DNA of 64,000 bases from Acidimicrobiia bacterium. Lineage in GTDB: Bacteria; Actinomycetota; Acidimicrobiia; IMCC26256; PALSA-610. Made by a program: the position numbers and the translations under genes. The DNA lies in contig BPGH01000003.1 in assembly GCA_026002935.1 (NCBI GenBank), positions 1-64,000 of the forward strand, read 5' to 3'. Under the pieces are notes generated by a model that had not been told where the DNA came from, did no database searches, and saw nothing but the letters and a program-made list of their open reading frames with translations. Of this stretch, positions 44,119 to 52,376 are shown one piece after another (position 1 is the first letter of the stretch; the number at the start of each line of letters is the position of its first letter).

Positions 44119-45036
44119 TCAGAGCTCCTCCGCGAAGTTCGCCTCCAGGCGCCCGAACACCGCGATGCCGACGGCGAGCAGCACCAGGCCGACGGCGAAC
44201 GTGAGGCCCAGGTAGAGGGCGTACTCACCCCACGTCCAGGGCGGGAGGATCGCGGTCACCCCCTCGCCCGAGAGCGCGCGCGGGGCGCTCGACCCGCCAC
44301 CCGTGTCGAGCCGCGCGTAGATGGCGCGCTGGAAGACGAGCACGACCGGCGTCACGGGGTTCGCCATGAACAGGGCCTTGCCCGCGCCCTCGCGGCCGCC
44401 GATGGTCATGAACCCGTAGACGACCGGGGTCATCCAGAACCACGCGAGCAGCCCGAGCTCCAGGAAGTGCTGGGTGTCGCGCAGGTAGACGTTGACCGCC
44501 GACAGGAGGACGCCCAGCGCCGCGGTCAGTACGAGCAGCGCCACGAGCGCGACGGGCAGCAGCGGGACGTACTCCCACGCCACGTCCCAGCGCAGGACGA
44601 GCAGCACCGCGCCGAGCACCAGCGCCTGCAGCGCGAAGTGCACGAGCGCGGCGCCGATCGACGCGAGGGGGAGGATCTCGCGCGGGAACGACACCTTGTT
44701 GACGATGCCCGCGTTCGCCACGATCGACCCCGTCGCGGCGCCGAGGCCGGTCGAGAACAGGTTCCACACGAGGAGGCCCGACAGCAGGAAGATCTCGAAG
44801 TGTTCGATCGCGGAGCCGAGGATCAGGTCGAACGCCACGTAGAAGACGACGAGGTACAGGAGCGGGTTGAGCAGGGACCACGCGAAGCCGAGGACGCTGT
44901 TCTTGTACCGGACCTTCAGCTCCTTGCGGACCATGCCCACCAACAGCTCGCGGTACCCGAGGAGGCGGGCGGCCCGTGCGCCCAGACCGAGGCGGGCGCG
45001 CACGACCTGGGTATCGGGCGGTTCGCGGCCGGGCAT
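44119..45036 (-). CDS. wzm: Wzm-type polysaccharide ABC exporter permease
   Basis: A 305-aa ABC-2 permease with six hydrophobic segments. It has ELLVGMVRKELKVRYKNSVL, FAWSLLNPLLYLVVFYVAFD and INKVSFP-like IVNKVSFPREILPLASIGAA, all typical of Wzm/TagG proteins. ATG 45036 is chosen because TAGCGT (45049-45044) lies exactly seven bases upstream; the in-frame GTG 45045 overlaps that hexamer. With Wzt it would export a lipid-linked polysaccharide built by the nearby GTs. Confidence 0.92.
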   Translation of the reverse strand: MPGREPPDTQVVRARLGLGARAARLLGYRELLVGMVRKELKVRYKNSVLGFAWSLLNPLLYLVVFYVAFDLILGSAIEHFEIFLLSGLLVWNLFSTGLGAATGSIVANAGIVNKVSFPREILPLASIGAALVHFALQALVLGAVLLVLRWDVAWEYVPLLPVALVALLVLTAALGVLLSAVNVYLRDTQHFLELGLLAWFWMTPVVYGFMTIGGREGAGKALFMANPVTPVVLVFQRAIYARLDTGGGSSAPRALSGEGVTAILPPWTWGEYALYLGLTFAVGLVLLAVGIAVFGRLEANFAEEL

Positions 45037-45049
45037 CGTGGTCACGCTA
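45037..45049 (-). promoter_or_regulatory. Leaderless-type -10 (TAGCGT) for wzm-wzt
   Basis: TAGCGT at 45049-45044, then seven bases, then ATG 45036. Confidence 0.6.
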
Positions 45050-45114
45050 CCCCAGCCCCGGCACGGCGCCCGGGCCGGGACCGCGCCGCGCGCGCACCCG
45101 GGGCGCGCGCGGGC

Positions 45115-46170
45115 TCACACGGTCTCACCCGCCGGCAACACGAGGTCGATGCCGTCGAACGCGTGCTCGCCGAGCACCGCGACGACCCGCTCGACGTCCT
45201 CGGGGTCGACCGGCCGGGTACCGAGCGACCATCGGCGCTCGAGCGCCGCGACCTCGGCGGGGTCGCGGCGGAAGTCGACCGGCTCGGGGACGCCGGGGTG
45301 CCGCAACACGTACAGGTTCCAGTACTTCGTGAGCCCGAAGCGCGCGAGGTGCGGGTGCACCGCGCGCTCGACCGCGTCGCACCGGACGAGGCCGGCGTCG
45401 GCGAAGCGGGCGGTCCACCAGTTGAAGGACGCGATGGTGAGGTGGCCCTCGACGGGCTCGCCCTTCTCGTCGCGGTAGAGGTCCTCGTGCGGGACGGGGC
45501 CGTCGTAGCCGTCGCCGAGCGCCTTGTAGTGCTCGAGCCGTTCGGGCCGCACCTTCACCTCGAACCAGCCGCCGGGGCCGTTGCGGTTGGTGCCGAACGA
45601 CGGGATGGTCGCCACGACGTAGCCCGAGGTGCACCGGGCCAGCTCGGCGACCGCGCCCGGCACCGCAGGCGGCGGCAGGTGCTCGAGCGTCTCGAACGCA
45701 CACACGACGTCGAACGCGCGGTCGGGGAACGGCAGCCCGTGCAGCAGGTTGCCGTAGCGGACGTGGCCGCGCGCGCCGGCGGCCGCGTGATCGAGCGCGA
45801 ACTTGCTGACGTCGACCCCCTCGGCGTCGATCCCGAGCTCGCGCAGGGCCTCGACGAGGAAGCCGAACGCGCAGCCGACGTCGAGCACGCGACGCGCGGG
45901 CAGCCAGCGCCAGACCAGGTAGGCCCCCTCGTTCGCGTGCGACGACTCGCGCGTGAATCGGTCGGTGCCGATCATGTCGGCCGGCTGGTGTGCGACGCCG
46001 CCGAAGTACTCGTGCTCGTAGAGGTCGTCACGCAGCGCGACCTCGAGCTCCCGGGCCGACACCTCGAGGAGGCGGCGGAACGCCGCCGACCGGCGCGCGC
46101 CGGCCCGCAGCCCCCGGCGCACGGGACCCGCGACGGCGCGCCGCCACGAACGCGCTCCCGACCCGCTCAC
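45115..46170 (-). CDS. SAM-dependent methyltransferase
   Basis: A 351-aa class-I methyltransferase. The N-terminus is basic (SGSGARSWRRAVAGPVRRG). The SAM motif is RRVLDVGCAFGFLVEALREL, followed by IDAEGVDVSKFAL and the motif FDVVCAFETLEHLPPPAVPG. The C-terminal part (VPHEDLYRDEKGEPVEGHLT) resembles methyltransferases of polysaccharide loci. GTG 46170 lies seven bases after TAGCGT (46183-46178). It could add the terminal methyl group recognised by the Wzt C-terminal domain, as in some O-antigen systems (inference). Confidence 0.85.
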   Translation of the reverse strand: MSGSGARSWRRAVAGPVRRGLRAGARRSAAFRRLLEVSARELEVALRDDLYEHEYFGGVAHQPADMIGTDRFTRESSHANEGAYLVWRWLPARRVLDVGCAFGFLVEALRELGIDAEGVDVSKFALDHAAAGARGHVRYGNLLHGLPFPDRAFDVVCAFETLEHLPPPAVPGAVAELARCTSGYVVATIPSFGTNRNGPGGWFEVKVRPERLEHYKALGDGYDGPVPHEDLYRDEKGEPVEGHLTIASFNWWTARFADAGLVRCDAVERAVHPHLARFGLTKYWNLYVLRHPGVPEPVDFRRDPAEVAALERRWSLGTRPVDPEDVERVVAVLGEHAFDGIDLVLPAGETV

Positions 46171-46183
46171 CACCTCGACGCTA
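46171..46183 (-). promoter_or_regulatory. Leaderless-type -10 (TAGCGT) for the methyltransferase
   Basis: TAGCGT at 46183-46178, seven bases before GTG 46170 (another GTG at 46173 is four bases away). Confidence 0.55.
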
Positions 46184-46196
46184 CCCGAGCCCCCCG

Positions 46197-46919
46197 TCAC
46201 CGGACGCGCAGGCGCGCGACCACCGGCCGGTGGTCGGAGCCGACGTCGTGGAGGACGCGGCCGTCGAGCACCTCGACCCGGTCGTTGACGAGGATGTGGT
46301 CGATCTGGCTGTGCGGACGGTTGGCCGGGTACGTGCGGCCGACGACCGCGCGCCGCCAGCCGCGCAGCAACGCGAGCACGCCGGGGCCCCAGAGGTTGCA
46401 GTCGCCGGCGACGACGGCCGGGCGGTCGGGCGGCGGCAGCATCGGGCGCAGGCCGCGCAGGTGCACGGCCGGCCCGCCGAACCAGAGCTTCGAGGACAGG
46501 TGCACCCCCACCACGTCGACCTCGGCGCCGCCGACGTCGACGGTGCACGAGATCGCGGCGCGCCGTTCGGCGTGGTCGCGGAACACGGGGACGAGCGGGA
46601 TGTGGCGCACCGCCACGACCGGCAGGCGGCTGCACACCGACAGCTCCCACTCCCCGGCGGGCCGCAGGTCGGTGACCCCGTCGTGGGCCTCGATCCGCCG
46701 GAACAGGGTCGAGGTGATCTCGTAGCCGTCGTCGCGCAGCGGATCGAGCACCGCGGAGCCGTCGGGGTCGCGGAAGGCCTCCGGCACGACGACGACGTCC
46801 GCGTCGAACGCGCGGATCACGCCGGCGACGTCGAACCGCCGGCCGCGGCGCGCACCGAACCGTCCGACGCCCCAGTGGGCGTTGAACGCGGCGACCGTGA
46901 GCTCGCGTGGACCGCTCAG
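46197..46919 (-). CDS. Endonuclease/exonuclease/phosphatase-family protein, no canonical start
   Basis: A protein of about 240 aa of the EEP (DNase I-like) superfamily. The N-terminal LTVAAFNAHWGVG carries the catalytic Asn, ADVVVVPEAF the metal-binding Glu, VAGDCNLWGP the Asp/Asn pair, and HSQIDHILVND and GSDHRPVVARL the C-terminal Asp/His. No ATG, GTG or TTG lies between the upstream stop in frame context and the conserved start. A CTG at 46919, just after the acyl-CoA dehydrogenase stop, is the best candidate. The substrate (nucleic acid, phospholipid or phosphoester) is unknown. Confidence 0.75.
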   Translation of the reverse strand: MSGPRELTVAAFNAHWGVGRFGARRGRRFDVAGVIRAFDADVVVVPEAFRDPDGSAVLDPLRDDGYEITSTLFRRIEAHDGVTDLRPAGEWELSVCSRLPVVAVRHIPLVPVFRDHAERRAAISCTVDVGGAEVDVVGVHLSSKLWFGGPAVHLRGLRPMLPPPDRPAVVAGDCNLWGPGVLALLRGWRRAVVGRTYPANRPHSQIDHILVNDRVEVLDGRVLHDVGSDHRPVVARLRVR

Positions 46920-46923
46920 CGCG

Positions 46924-48054
46924 TCAGATGCCGATGCGCTGCGCCAACAGCTCGCGGTGGTAGGTCGCGTCGCCGAGGAAGATCTCGGAGCTCTTGGCCC
47001 GCTTGAAGTACAGGTGCGCCGGGTGCTCCCAGGTGAACCCGATGCCGCCGTGGATCTGGATGTTCTCCGCGGCGGCGTGGAAGTAGGCCTCCGAGCAGTA
47101 GGCCTTGGCGAGCGCGGAGACGACCGGCACCTCGTCGTTGTCCTCGGCGGCCGCCCAGGCGGCGTAGTAGGCGGCGGACTTGCCGGACTCGACCTCGAGC
47201 AGCATGTCGGCGCACTTGTGCTTGATCGCCTGGAAGGAGCCGATCGGCCGCCCGAACTGCACGCGGTCCTTGGCGTACTGCACCGACATGTCGAGCACGA
47301 ACTGGGCGCCACCCATCATCTCGTTCGCGAGCGCGATCGCCGCCTGGTCGAGCGTCTTCGAGTAGGCGGGCCAACCGCTCCCCGGTTCGCCGAGGGGCTC
47401 CGCGGCGACGCCCGAGAACTCGAGCTTCGCCTGCTTGCGGGTCATGTCCATCGTCGACAGCGGCGTGCGCGTCAGCCCGTCCGCGTCGCCCCGCACGGTG
47501 AAGAAGGAGATGCCGTCGGTGCCGCTGGTGCCGGCCGTGCGGGCGACGACGACGATCAGGTCGGCGGTGTGCCCGTCGAGCACGAACATCTTCTCGCCCG
47601 ACAGCGACCAGCTCCCCCCCTGCTCGGTCGCCTCGAGCGTGATCCCGGTCACGTCCCACTTGCCGTTCGGCTCGGTGAACGCCAGCGTCGCGATCGTGTC
47701 ACCGCTCGCGATGCCCGGCAGCAGCGCCTGCTTCTGCTCCTCGGTTCCGGCGTTGAGGATGGCGTTCGCGGCGAGCACCACGCTCGAGTAGTACGGCGCG
47801 CACAACAGGACGCGCCCCATCTCCTCCAGCACGATGCACAGCTCGATGAACGTGAAGCCCTGGCCGCCGTAGGCCTCCGGGACGGCGATCGACTGGAGGC
47901 CGAGCTCCTGGCCCATCTGCTTCCAGACCGACGGGTCGTAGCCCTCGGTCGTCTCCATCAGGCGCCGGACCTCGGTCTCGGGCGACTTGGCCTCGAGGAA
48001 CTGCCGGACCGTGCGCCGGAGTTCTTCCTGCTCCTCGGAGAAGGCGAAGTTCAC
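46924..48054 (-). CDS. Acyl-CoA dehydrogenase family protein, probable subunit of a heteromer
   Basis: A 376-aa flavoprotein of the acyl-CoA dehydrogenase fold. It begins MNFAFSEEQEELRRTVRQFL and has VPEAYGGQGFTFIELCIVLE, IATLAFTEPNGKWD, VQFGRPIGSFQAIKHKCADM and the C-terminal NIQIHGGIGFTWEHPAHLYF. The ATG at 48054 overlaps the stop of the partner gene (ATGA). Adjacent unequal ACAD genes form alpha2beta2 enzymes in mycobacterial steroid degradation (FadE pairs), so a heteromeric dehydrogenase is likely. The substrate is not evident. Confidence 0.88.
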   Translation of the reverse strand: MNFAFSEEQEELRRTVRQFLEAKSPETEVRRLMETTEGYDPSVWKQMGQELGLQSIAVPEAYGGQGFTFIELCIVLEEMGRVLLCAPYYSSVVLAANAILNAGTEEQKQALLPGIASGDTIATLAFTEPNGKWDVTGITLEATEQGGSWSLSGEKMFVLDGHTADLIVVVARTAGTSGTDGISFFTVRGDADGLTRTPLSTMDMTRKQAKLEFSGVAAEPLGEPGSGWPAYSKTLDQAAIALANEMMGGAQFVLDMSVQYAKDRVQFGRPIGSFQAIKHKCADMLLEVESGKSAAYYAAWAAAEDNDEVPVVSALAKAYCSEAYFHAAAENIQIHGGIGFTWEHPAHLYFKRAKSSEIFLGDATYHRELLAQRIGI

Positions 48055-49253
48055 GATGTCTCTCCCTGTCGAGGTTCTCTCGGCAACCCGAGCACCCGTT
48101 CACCGATGATGTTCTTCTGGATCTCGGACGAGCCCGCGTAGATCGTCTCTGCGCGGCTCGCCATGAAGACCTGCTGCTGCGGACCCGGTTCGTACGTGCC
48201 GCCGCCGGCCCGCGCGACCACCAGCGCGTCGGCGCCGAGCACCCGCAGGGCGGTCTCGCCGAACGCGCGGTGCCACGTCGTCCAGTACAGCTTGCCGATG
48301 CTCGCCTCGGGCCCGGCGACGCCCCGCTGCACCAGGTTCGTGAGCATCCGCATGCCGTTGTAGCGCATCACCTTGAGGCCGACGTAGCGGGCGGCGAGCT
48401 CGTCGCGCACGACGGGGTCGGAGGCCGCCCCCGTCTTGTGGGCGAGGTCGAGGAGGTCGGCGAACTCCCGCTCGAACCCGAGCTGGCTGCTGAGGAAGGC
48501 GGTGCCCCGCTCGAAGCCGAGCGTCGCCATCGCGACCTTCCACCCCTGCCCGACCGGCCCGAGCACGTTGTCCCTCGCGGTGCGCGCGCCGTCGAAGAAG
48601 ACCTCGTTGAACTCCGCGCTGCCGGTCATCTGGCGCAGCGGCCGGATCTCGATGCCGTCCTGGCGCATCGGGCACAGCAGGTACGAGAGGCCGTGGTGAC
48701 CCCGCGACTCCGGGTCCGTGCGGCAGAGGACGAAGATCCAGTCGGCACGGTGGGCCAGGGTCGTCCACACCTTCTGGCCGCTGATCACCCACTCGTCACC
48801 GTCGAGCACCGCGCGCGTCTGGATGTTCGCGAGATCGCTGCCCGCGTTCGGCTCCGAGAAGCCCTGGCACCACAGCTCCTCGACCGCCTGGATCCTCGGG
48901 AGGAACCGGCGCTTCTGCTCCTCGGTGCCGAATTGGATCAGCGTCGGCGCGAACAGGCCCTCGCCGAAGAAGGAGATGCGGGCCGGGGCGTTGGCCCGGG
49001 CGTACTCCTCGTTGAAGATGATCTGCTCCGGCACGCCCGCACCGCGCCCGCCGTACTCGGCCGGCCACGACAGGCCGACCCAGCGGTCACGGCCCAGCAG
49101 CTTCTCCCACTCGACCCGCGTCTCCCAGCCGGTCTCGTCGCTGGGCCCGCCCACGGAGCCCAGCGCCGCGAAGTCGCCGGTGAGGTGCTCGGCGAGCCAG
49201 GCGCGCACCTCCTCCCGGAAGGCCGCCTCCGACGGGGTGTCGTGGAAGTCCAT
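48051..49253 (-). CDS. Acyl-CoA dehydrogenase family protein
   Basis: A 400-aa acyl-CoA dehydrogenase. It begins MDFHDTPSEAAFREEVRAWL and has WPAEYGGRGAGVPEQIIFNE, LWCQGFSEPNAGSDLANIQT (FAD/substrate loop) and the C-terminal ETIYAGSSEIQKNIIGERVL. ATG 49253 follows TACCGT (49269-49264) by ten bases. It is the first gene of the two-gene ACAD operon and diverges from the MBL hydrolase. Confidence 0.9.
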   Translation of the reverse strand: MDFHDTPSEAAFREEVRAWLAEHLTGDFAALGSVGGPSDETGWETRVEWEKLLGRDRWVGLSWPAEYGGRGAGVPEQIIFNEEYARANAPARISFFGEGLFAPTLIQFGTEEQKRRFLPRIQAVEELWCQGFSEPNAGSDLANIQTRAVLDGDEWVISGQKVWTTLAHRADWIFVLCRTDPESRGHHGLSYLLCPMRQDGIEIRPLRQMTGSAEFNEVFFDGARTARDNVLGPVGQGWKVAMATLGFERGTAFLSSQLGFEREFADLLDLAHKTGAASDPVVRDELAARYVGLKVMRYNGMRMLTNLVQRGVAGPEASIGKLYWTTWHRAFGETALRVLGADALVVARAGGGTYEPGPQQQVFMASRAETIYAGSSEIQKNIIGERVLGLPREPRQGETS

Positions 49254-49269
49254 GGGCGCGCCGACGGTA
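49254..49269 (-). promoter_or_regulatory. -10 (TACCGT) for the acyl-CoA dehydrogenase pair
   Basis: TACCGT at 49269-49264, ten bases before ATG 49253. Confidence 0.45.
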
Positions 49270-49341
49270 CTTGACCGCCCGGTCGAGTTTCCAACGCCCC
49301 GGGCGGCGCCGGGCGGCCCGCACGCCGCCGCCCGCCGCCGG

Positions 49342-49355
49342 TACCCTCGGCTCCG
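49342..49355 (+). promoter_or_regulatory. Leaderless-type -10 (TACCCT) for the MBL gene
   Basis: TACCCT at 49342-49347, eight bases before ATG 49356. Confidence 0.55.
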
Positions 49356-49967
49356 ATGCCCCGCCCCGCGCACTACGAGACCGCCGACGTCCGGATCGAC
49401 AAGCTCGTGGTGGGCCCGTTCGAGAACAACGTGTTCGTCGTGCGCTCGAAGGGGACCGGCGAGGCCGTCATCGTCGACGCCGCCAACGAGCACGACCTCC
49501 TGCTGGAGGTCTCGCGGGCGACCGGGGTCCGCCGGGTGCTCACCACCCACGGCCACTTCGACCACATCCAGGCGGTCACCCACCTGCGCGACGCCGGGAT
49601 CGACGTCGGGGTCGCGGCGCAGGACGCGGCGATGCTCCCGTCCTACGACTTCGTCATCCCCGACGACGACGTCGTCGAGGTCGGCGACCTGCGCCTGCGC
49701 ACGATCCACACCCCCGGGCACACGCCGGGGTCGACGTGCTTCCTCCTCGAGGGCCACCCCGTGCTGTTCAGCGGCGACACGCTGTTCCCCGGCGGCCCCG
49801 GGAACACGTCGTTCGAGGGCGGCGACTTCGACACGATCATCCGCTCGATCGACCGCCGGCTGTTCACGCTCCCGGCCGGGACCCTCGTGCTGCCCGGCCA
49901 CGGGCTCGACACCACGGTCGGCGCCGAGCGCCCGCACCTCCAGGAGTGGGTCGACCGCGGCTGGTGA
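49356..49967 (+). CDS. Metallo-beta-lactamase-fold hydrolase, glyoxalase II-like
   Basis: A 203-aa soluble metallohydrolase. The metal motif THGHFDH is near residue 69, further ligands are in IHTPGHTPGS and LFSGDTLFPG, and LVLPGHGLDT supplies the last His. The compact size and GPFENNVFVV start suit the hydroxyacylglutathione-hydrolase-like group, which in actinobacteria may use mycothiol or other thioesters (family knowledge). It is monocistronic. Confidence 0.88.
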   Translation: MPRPAHYETADVRIDKLVVGPFENNVFVVRSKGTGEAVIVDAANEHDLLLEVSRATGVRRVLTTHGHFDHIQAVTHLRDAGIDVGVAAQDAAMLPSYDFVIPDDDVVEVGDLRLRTIHTPGHTPGSTCFLLEGHPVLFSGDTLFPGGPGNTSFEGGDFDTIIRSIDRRLFTLPAGTLVLPGHGLDTTVGAERPHLQEWVDRGW

Positions 49968-50009
49968 GCCGCGGCCGACCCGGACCCGTCACCGCCGCAC
50001 GCGGGCGGC

Positions 50010-50972
50010 TCAGACGAGCCCCTTCTCCTCCAGCCAGTCGCGCGCGACGTCCTCGGGATCCTCCTTGTCGACGTCGACGCGCTTGTTCAGCTCCGAGAGC
50101 TCCTCGGTCGTGAGCTGCGCCGAGACCTCGTCCAGCGCCGCCTCGACGGTGTCGTTCAGCACGTCCTGGCGGACGACCGGGAGGATGTTCTCCGCGGGCT
50201 GCAGGTCCAGGTCCTCCTCGAGCACCACCAGGCCGAGGTCGACGAGCTGGCCCTGCGACGAGAACACGAGCGCGACGTCGATGTCGCCGTTCTCCAGCGC
50301 CTCGAAGGTGAGCGGCCCGCCGGCGTCGAGCGGCCGGAACTCGGCGAACTGCAGCCCGTAGACCTCCTCGTACCCGGGCAGGCACAGCGGGCGCTCGGGG
50401 CACTCGGGCGGGCCGCCGAGCACGAGCTCGCCGGCGACGTCCGCGAGGTCGGAGACCGTCTCGAGGCCGTACCGCTCGGCCGTCTCCTGCGTGACCGCGA
50501 GCGCGTTGCGGTCCTGCGCGTCGGACGGTTCGAGCGCGGCCAGGCCCCGCTCCTCCAGGTACCCGCGCAGGATCCCGAGCGACTCCTCGAGGTCGCCGGT
50601 CGCCTCGCCGGCACCCTCGTTGAGGAACTCGACCAGGGTCCCGACGTACTCGGCCACGAGGTCGATCTCGCCCTCCTCGAGCGCGGGGAACACGACCTCG
50701 CGGGTGCCGAGGTTGGCGCGCACCTCGACGTCGCAACCCTCCGCCTCGAGCTTCTGCGCGTACATGCTCGCGACGATGAACTGCTCGCTGAAGTTCGTCG
50801 AGCCGACGACGACCGAGCCGCACTCCTCCCCCGCCGGCGCCTCGCCGGTGTCGTCGGTCGCCGCCTCCTCGTCGTCGTCGTCACCACCGCACCCGACCGC
50901 GACGAGCGCGAGCACCACGAGGAACGCGGTGTACACGCGGCCGCGGAACCACCACTTACGGTCCTTGTCCAC
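50010..50972 (-). CDS. Glycine betaine/choline-type ABC substrate-binding lipoprotein (OpuAC/ProX-like)
   Basis: A 320-aa lipoprotein; the signal peptide ends in the lipobox LVAVGC (C28), followed by an acidic linker. The binding domain starts VVVGSTNFSEQFIVASMYAQ and contains IDLVAEYVGTLVEFLNEGAG and GDIDVALVFSSQGQLVDLGL, typical of the OpuAC/OsmF family. It would capture a quaternary-amine osmolyte for the adjacent transporter. GTG 50972, with GGGAGGG upstream, overlaps the end of the permease gene by 17 bases. Confidence 0.9.
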   Translation of the reverse strand: MDKDRKWWFRGRVYTAFLVVLALVAVGCGGDDDDEEAATDDTGEAPAGEECGSVVVGSTNFSEQFIVASMYAQKLEAEGCDVEVRANLGTREVVFPALEEGEIDLVAEYVGTLVEFLNEGAGEATGDLEESLGILRGYLEERGLAALEPSDAQDRNALAVTQETAERYGLETVSDLADVAGELVLGGPPECPERPLCLPGYEEVYGLQFAEFRPLDAGGPLTFEALENGDIDVALVFSSQGQLVDLGLVVLEEDLDLQPAENILPVVRQDVLNDTVEAALDEVSAQLTTEELSELNKRVDVDKEDPEDVARDWLEEKGLV

Positions 50973-51711
50973 GATCCCTCCCAGGGGCTTGGTCGGCCGG
51001 TCGGAGTTCCGGCTGCGCCGCGCGAGCGGCCCGCCGGACGCTACCGGTGCGGGAGCGCAACGGCGCGGGCACCACGAGACGCTGGATCCCGGCGAGGAAC
51101 AGCTCGGTCACCATCGCGAGCGCGGCGATGAGGATCGCACCACCGAACGTCTGGGCCTCGTCACGCTGTGCGATCCCGTCGACGACGAACCGCCCGAGCC
51201 CACCCCACGCGACCACGGCGGCCAGCGACGCGGTGGCGACGACGGTCACGGCGGCGGTGCGCACGCCGGCCATCAGCACCGGCGACGCGACCGGCAGCTC
51301 GACGCGCCACAGCACCTGCCAGGGCGTCAGGCCCATGCCGCGCGCCGCGTCGCGCACCCCGTCGGGGACCCCGGCCACGCCGACGTAGGCGTTCGTGAGC
51401 ATCGGCGGTACCGCGAGCAGCACGAGCGCGACGAACGTCGGCCCCGCGCCGATGCCGAAGAACTGGATCATGAGGACGAGCACCCCGAACGACGGCACCG
51501 CGCGCCCGATGTTCGCGATCACGGCGGCGGTCCCCCCGCCGCGGCGCAGGTGGCCGAGCGTCACGCCCACCGGCACCGCGAGCGCGAACGCGGCCAGGAG
51601 CGACACGGCCGAGATCTGGACGTGCTCGAAGGTCCGGTGCGGGATCCCGAACGTCCCCTCCCACTGCTCGGGATCCGTGAACCACTCGACGACGTCGTGT
51701 GCGATCGTCAT
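50956..51711 (-). CDS. ABC transporter permease (ProW/OpuAB-like)
   Basis: A 251-aa permease with about six hydrophobic segments. The binding-protein-dependent transport signature region is DAARGMGLTPWQVLWRVELP, followed by GGLGRFVVDGIAQRDEAQTF. ATG 51711 overlaps the stop of the other permease (ATGA). The last 20 residues are polar and overlap the lipoprotein gene. With the second permease it forms the channel of an OpuA/OsmU-like importer. Confidence 0.9.
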   Translation of the reverse strand: MTIAHDVVEWFTDPEQWEGTFGIPHRTFEHVQISAVSLLAAFALAVPVGVTLGHLRRGGGTAAVIANIGRAVPSFGVLVLMIQFFGIGAGPTFVALVLLAVPPMLTNAYVGVAGVPDGVRDAARGMGLTPWQVLWRVELPVASPVLMAGVRTAAVTVVATASLAAVVAWGGLGRFVVDGIAQRDEAQTFGGAILIAALAMVTELFLAGIQRLVVPAPLRSRTGSVRRAARAAQPELRPADQAPGRDRGQGP

Positions 51712-52376
51712 CGTCGCCTGCGCGCCCAAGGGGTGACGACCCGCTCCACGCCCAGCAGCGCGACCTCGGCCGTGACCGCGAGCGCCACCGTGAGGCCGAT
51801 GCCGACGACGAGCGGCGTACGGAAGTCGCGGTTGAGCCCGTCGAGGATGAGCTGCCCGAGGCTGTCCTGGCCGATGACCGCCGTCACCGTGACGAGCGCG
51901 ATCGTCGAGACGGTCGCGACCCGCACGCCCGCGAGGATCGTCGGCACCGCGAGCGGCAGGTCGACGCGCAGGAACCGGCCGGTACCCGTGTACCCCATGC
52001 CCGCCGCCGACTCCCGCACGTCGCGCGGCACGCCGTCGAGCCCGGTGACGATGTTGCGGACGAGGATCAGCAGCGTGTAGGTGACGAGGGGGATCACCGC
52101 GGTCGTGCGGGTCAGGCCGGTGACGGGCACGAGGATCCCGAACAGGGCGAGCGACGGGACCGCGTACATGGCGCCCGCCGCCCACAGGACGGGCAGCGAC
52201 AGCGCGGGCCACCGGCGCACGGCGAGCGCGAGCGGGAACGAGATCACGAGCCCGATCCCGACGCTCACCGCCGTGAGCAGGACGTGCTCGCGGGTCGAGG
52301 CGGCGATGTCGTCGAGGTGGTCGCCGACCCACTCCCACCAGATCCACGAGTCGGGGCCGTTGGCCAGCGCCCTCAC
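51708..52376 (-). CDS. ABC transporter permease (ProW/OpuAB-like)
   Basis: A 222-aa permease. It has GAMYAVPSLALFGILVPVTG and the EAA-like loop ESAAGMGYTGTGRFLRVDLP, then DSLGQLILDGLNRDFRTPLV. GTG 52376 overlaps the ATPase stop (GTGA). Two different permease genes plus a lipoprotein and a CBS-containing ATPase is the OsmU/YehWXYZ/OpuB arrangement. Confidence 0.9.
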   Translation of the reverse strand: MRALANGPDSWIWWEWVGDHLDDIAASTREHVLLTAVSVGIGLVISFPLALAVRRWPALSLPVLWAAGAMYAVPSLALFGILVPVTGLTRTTAVIPLVTYTLLILVRNIVTGLDGVPRDVRESAAGMGYTGTGRFLRVDLPLAVPTILAGVRVATVSTIALVTVTAVIGQDSLGQLILDGLNRDFRTPLVVGIGLTVALAVTAEVALLGVERVVTPWARRRR

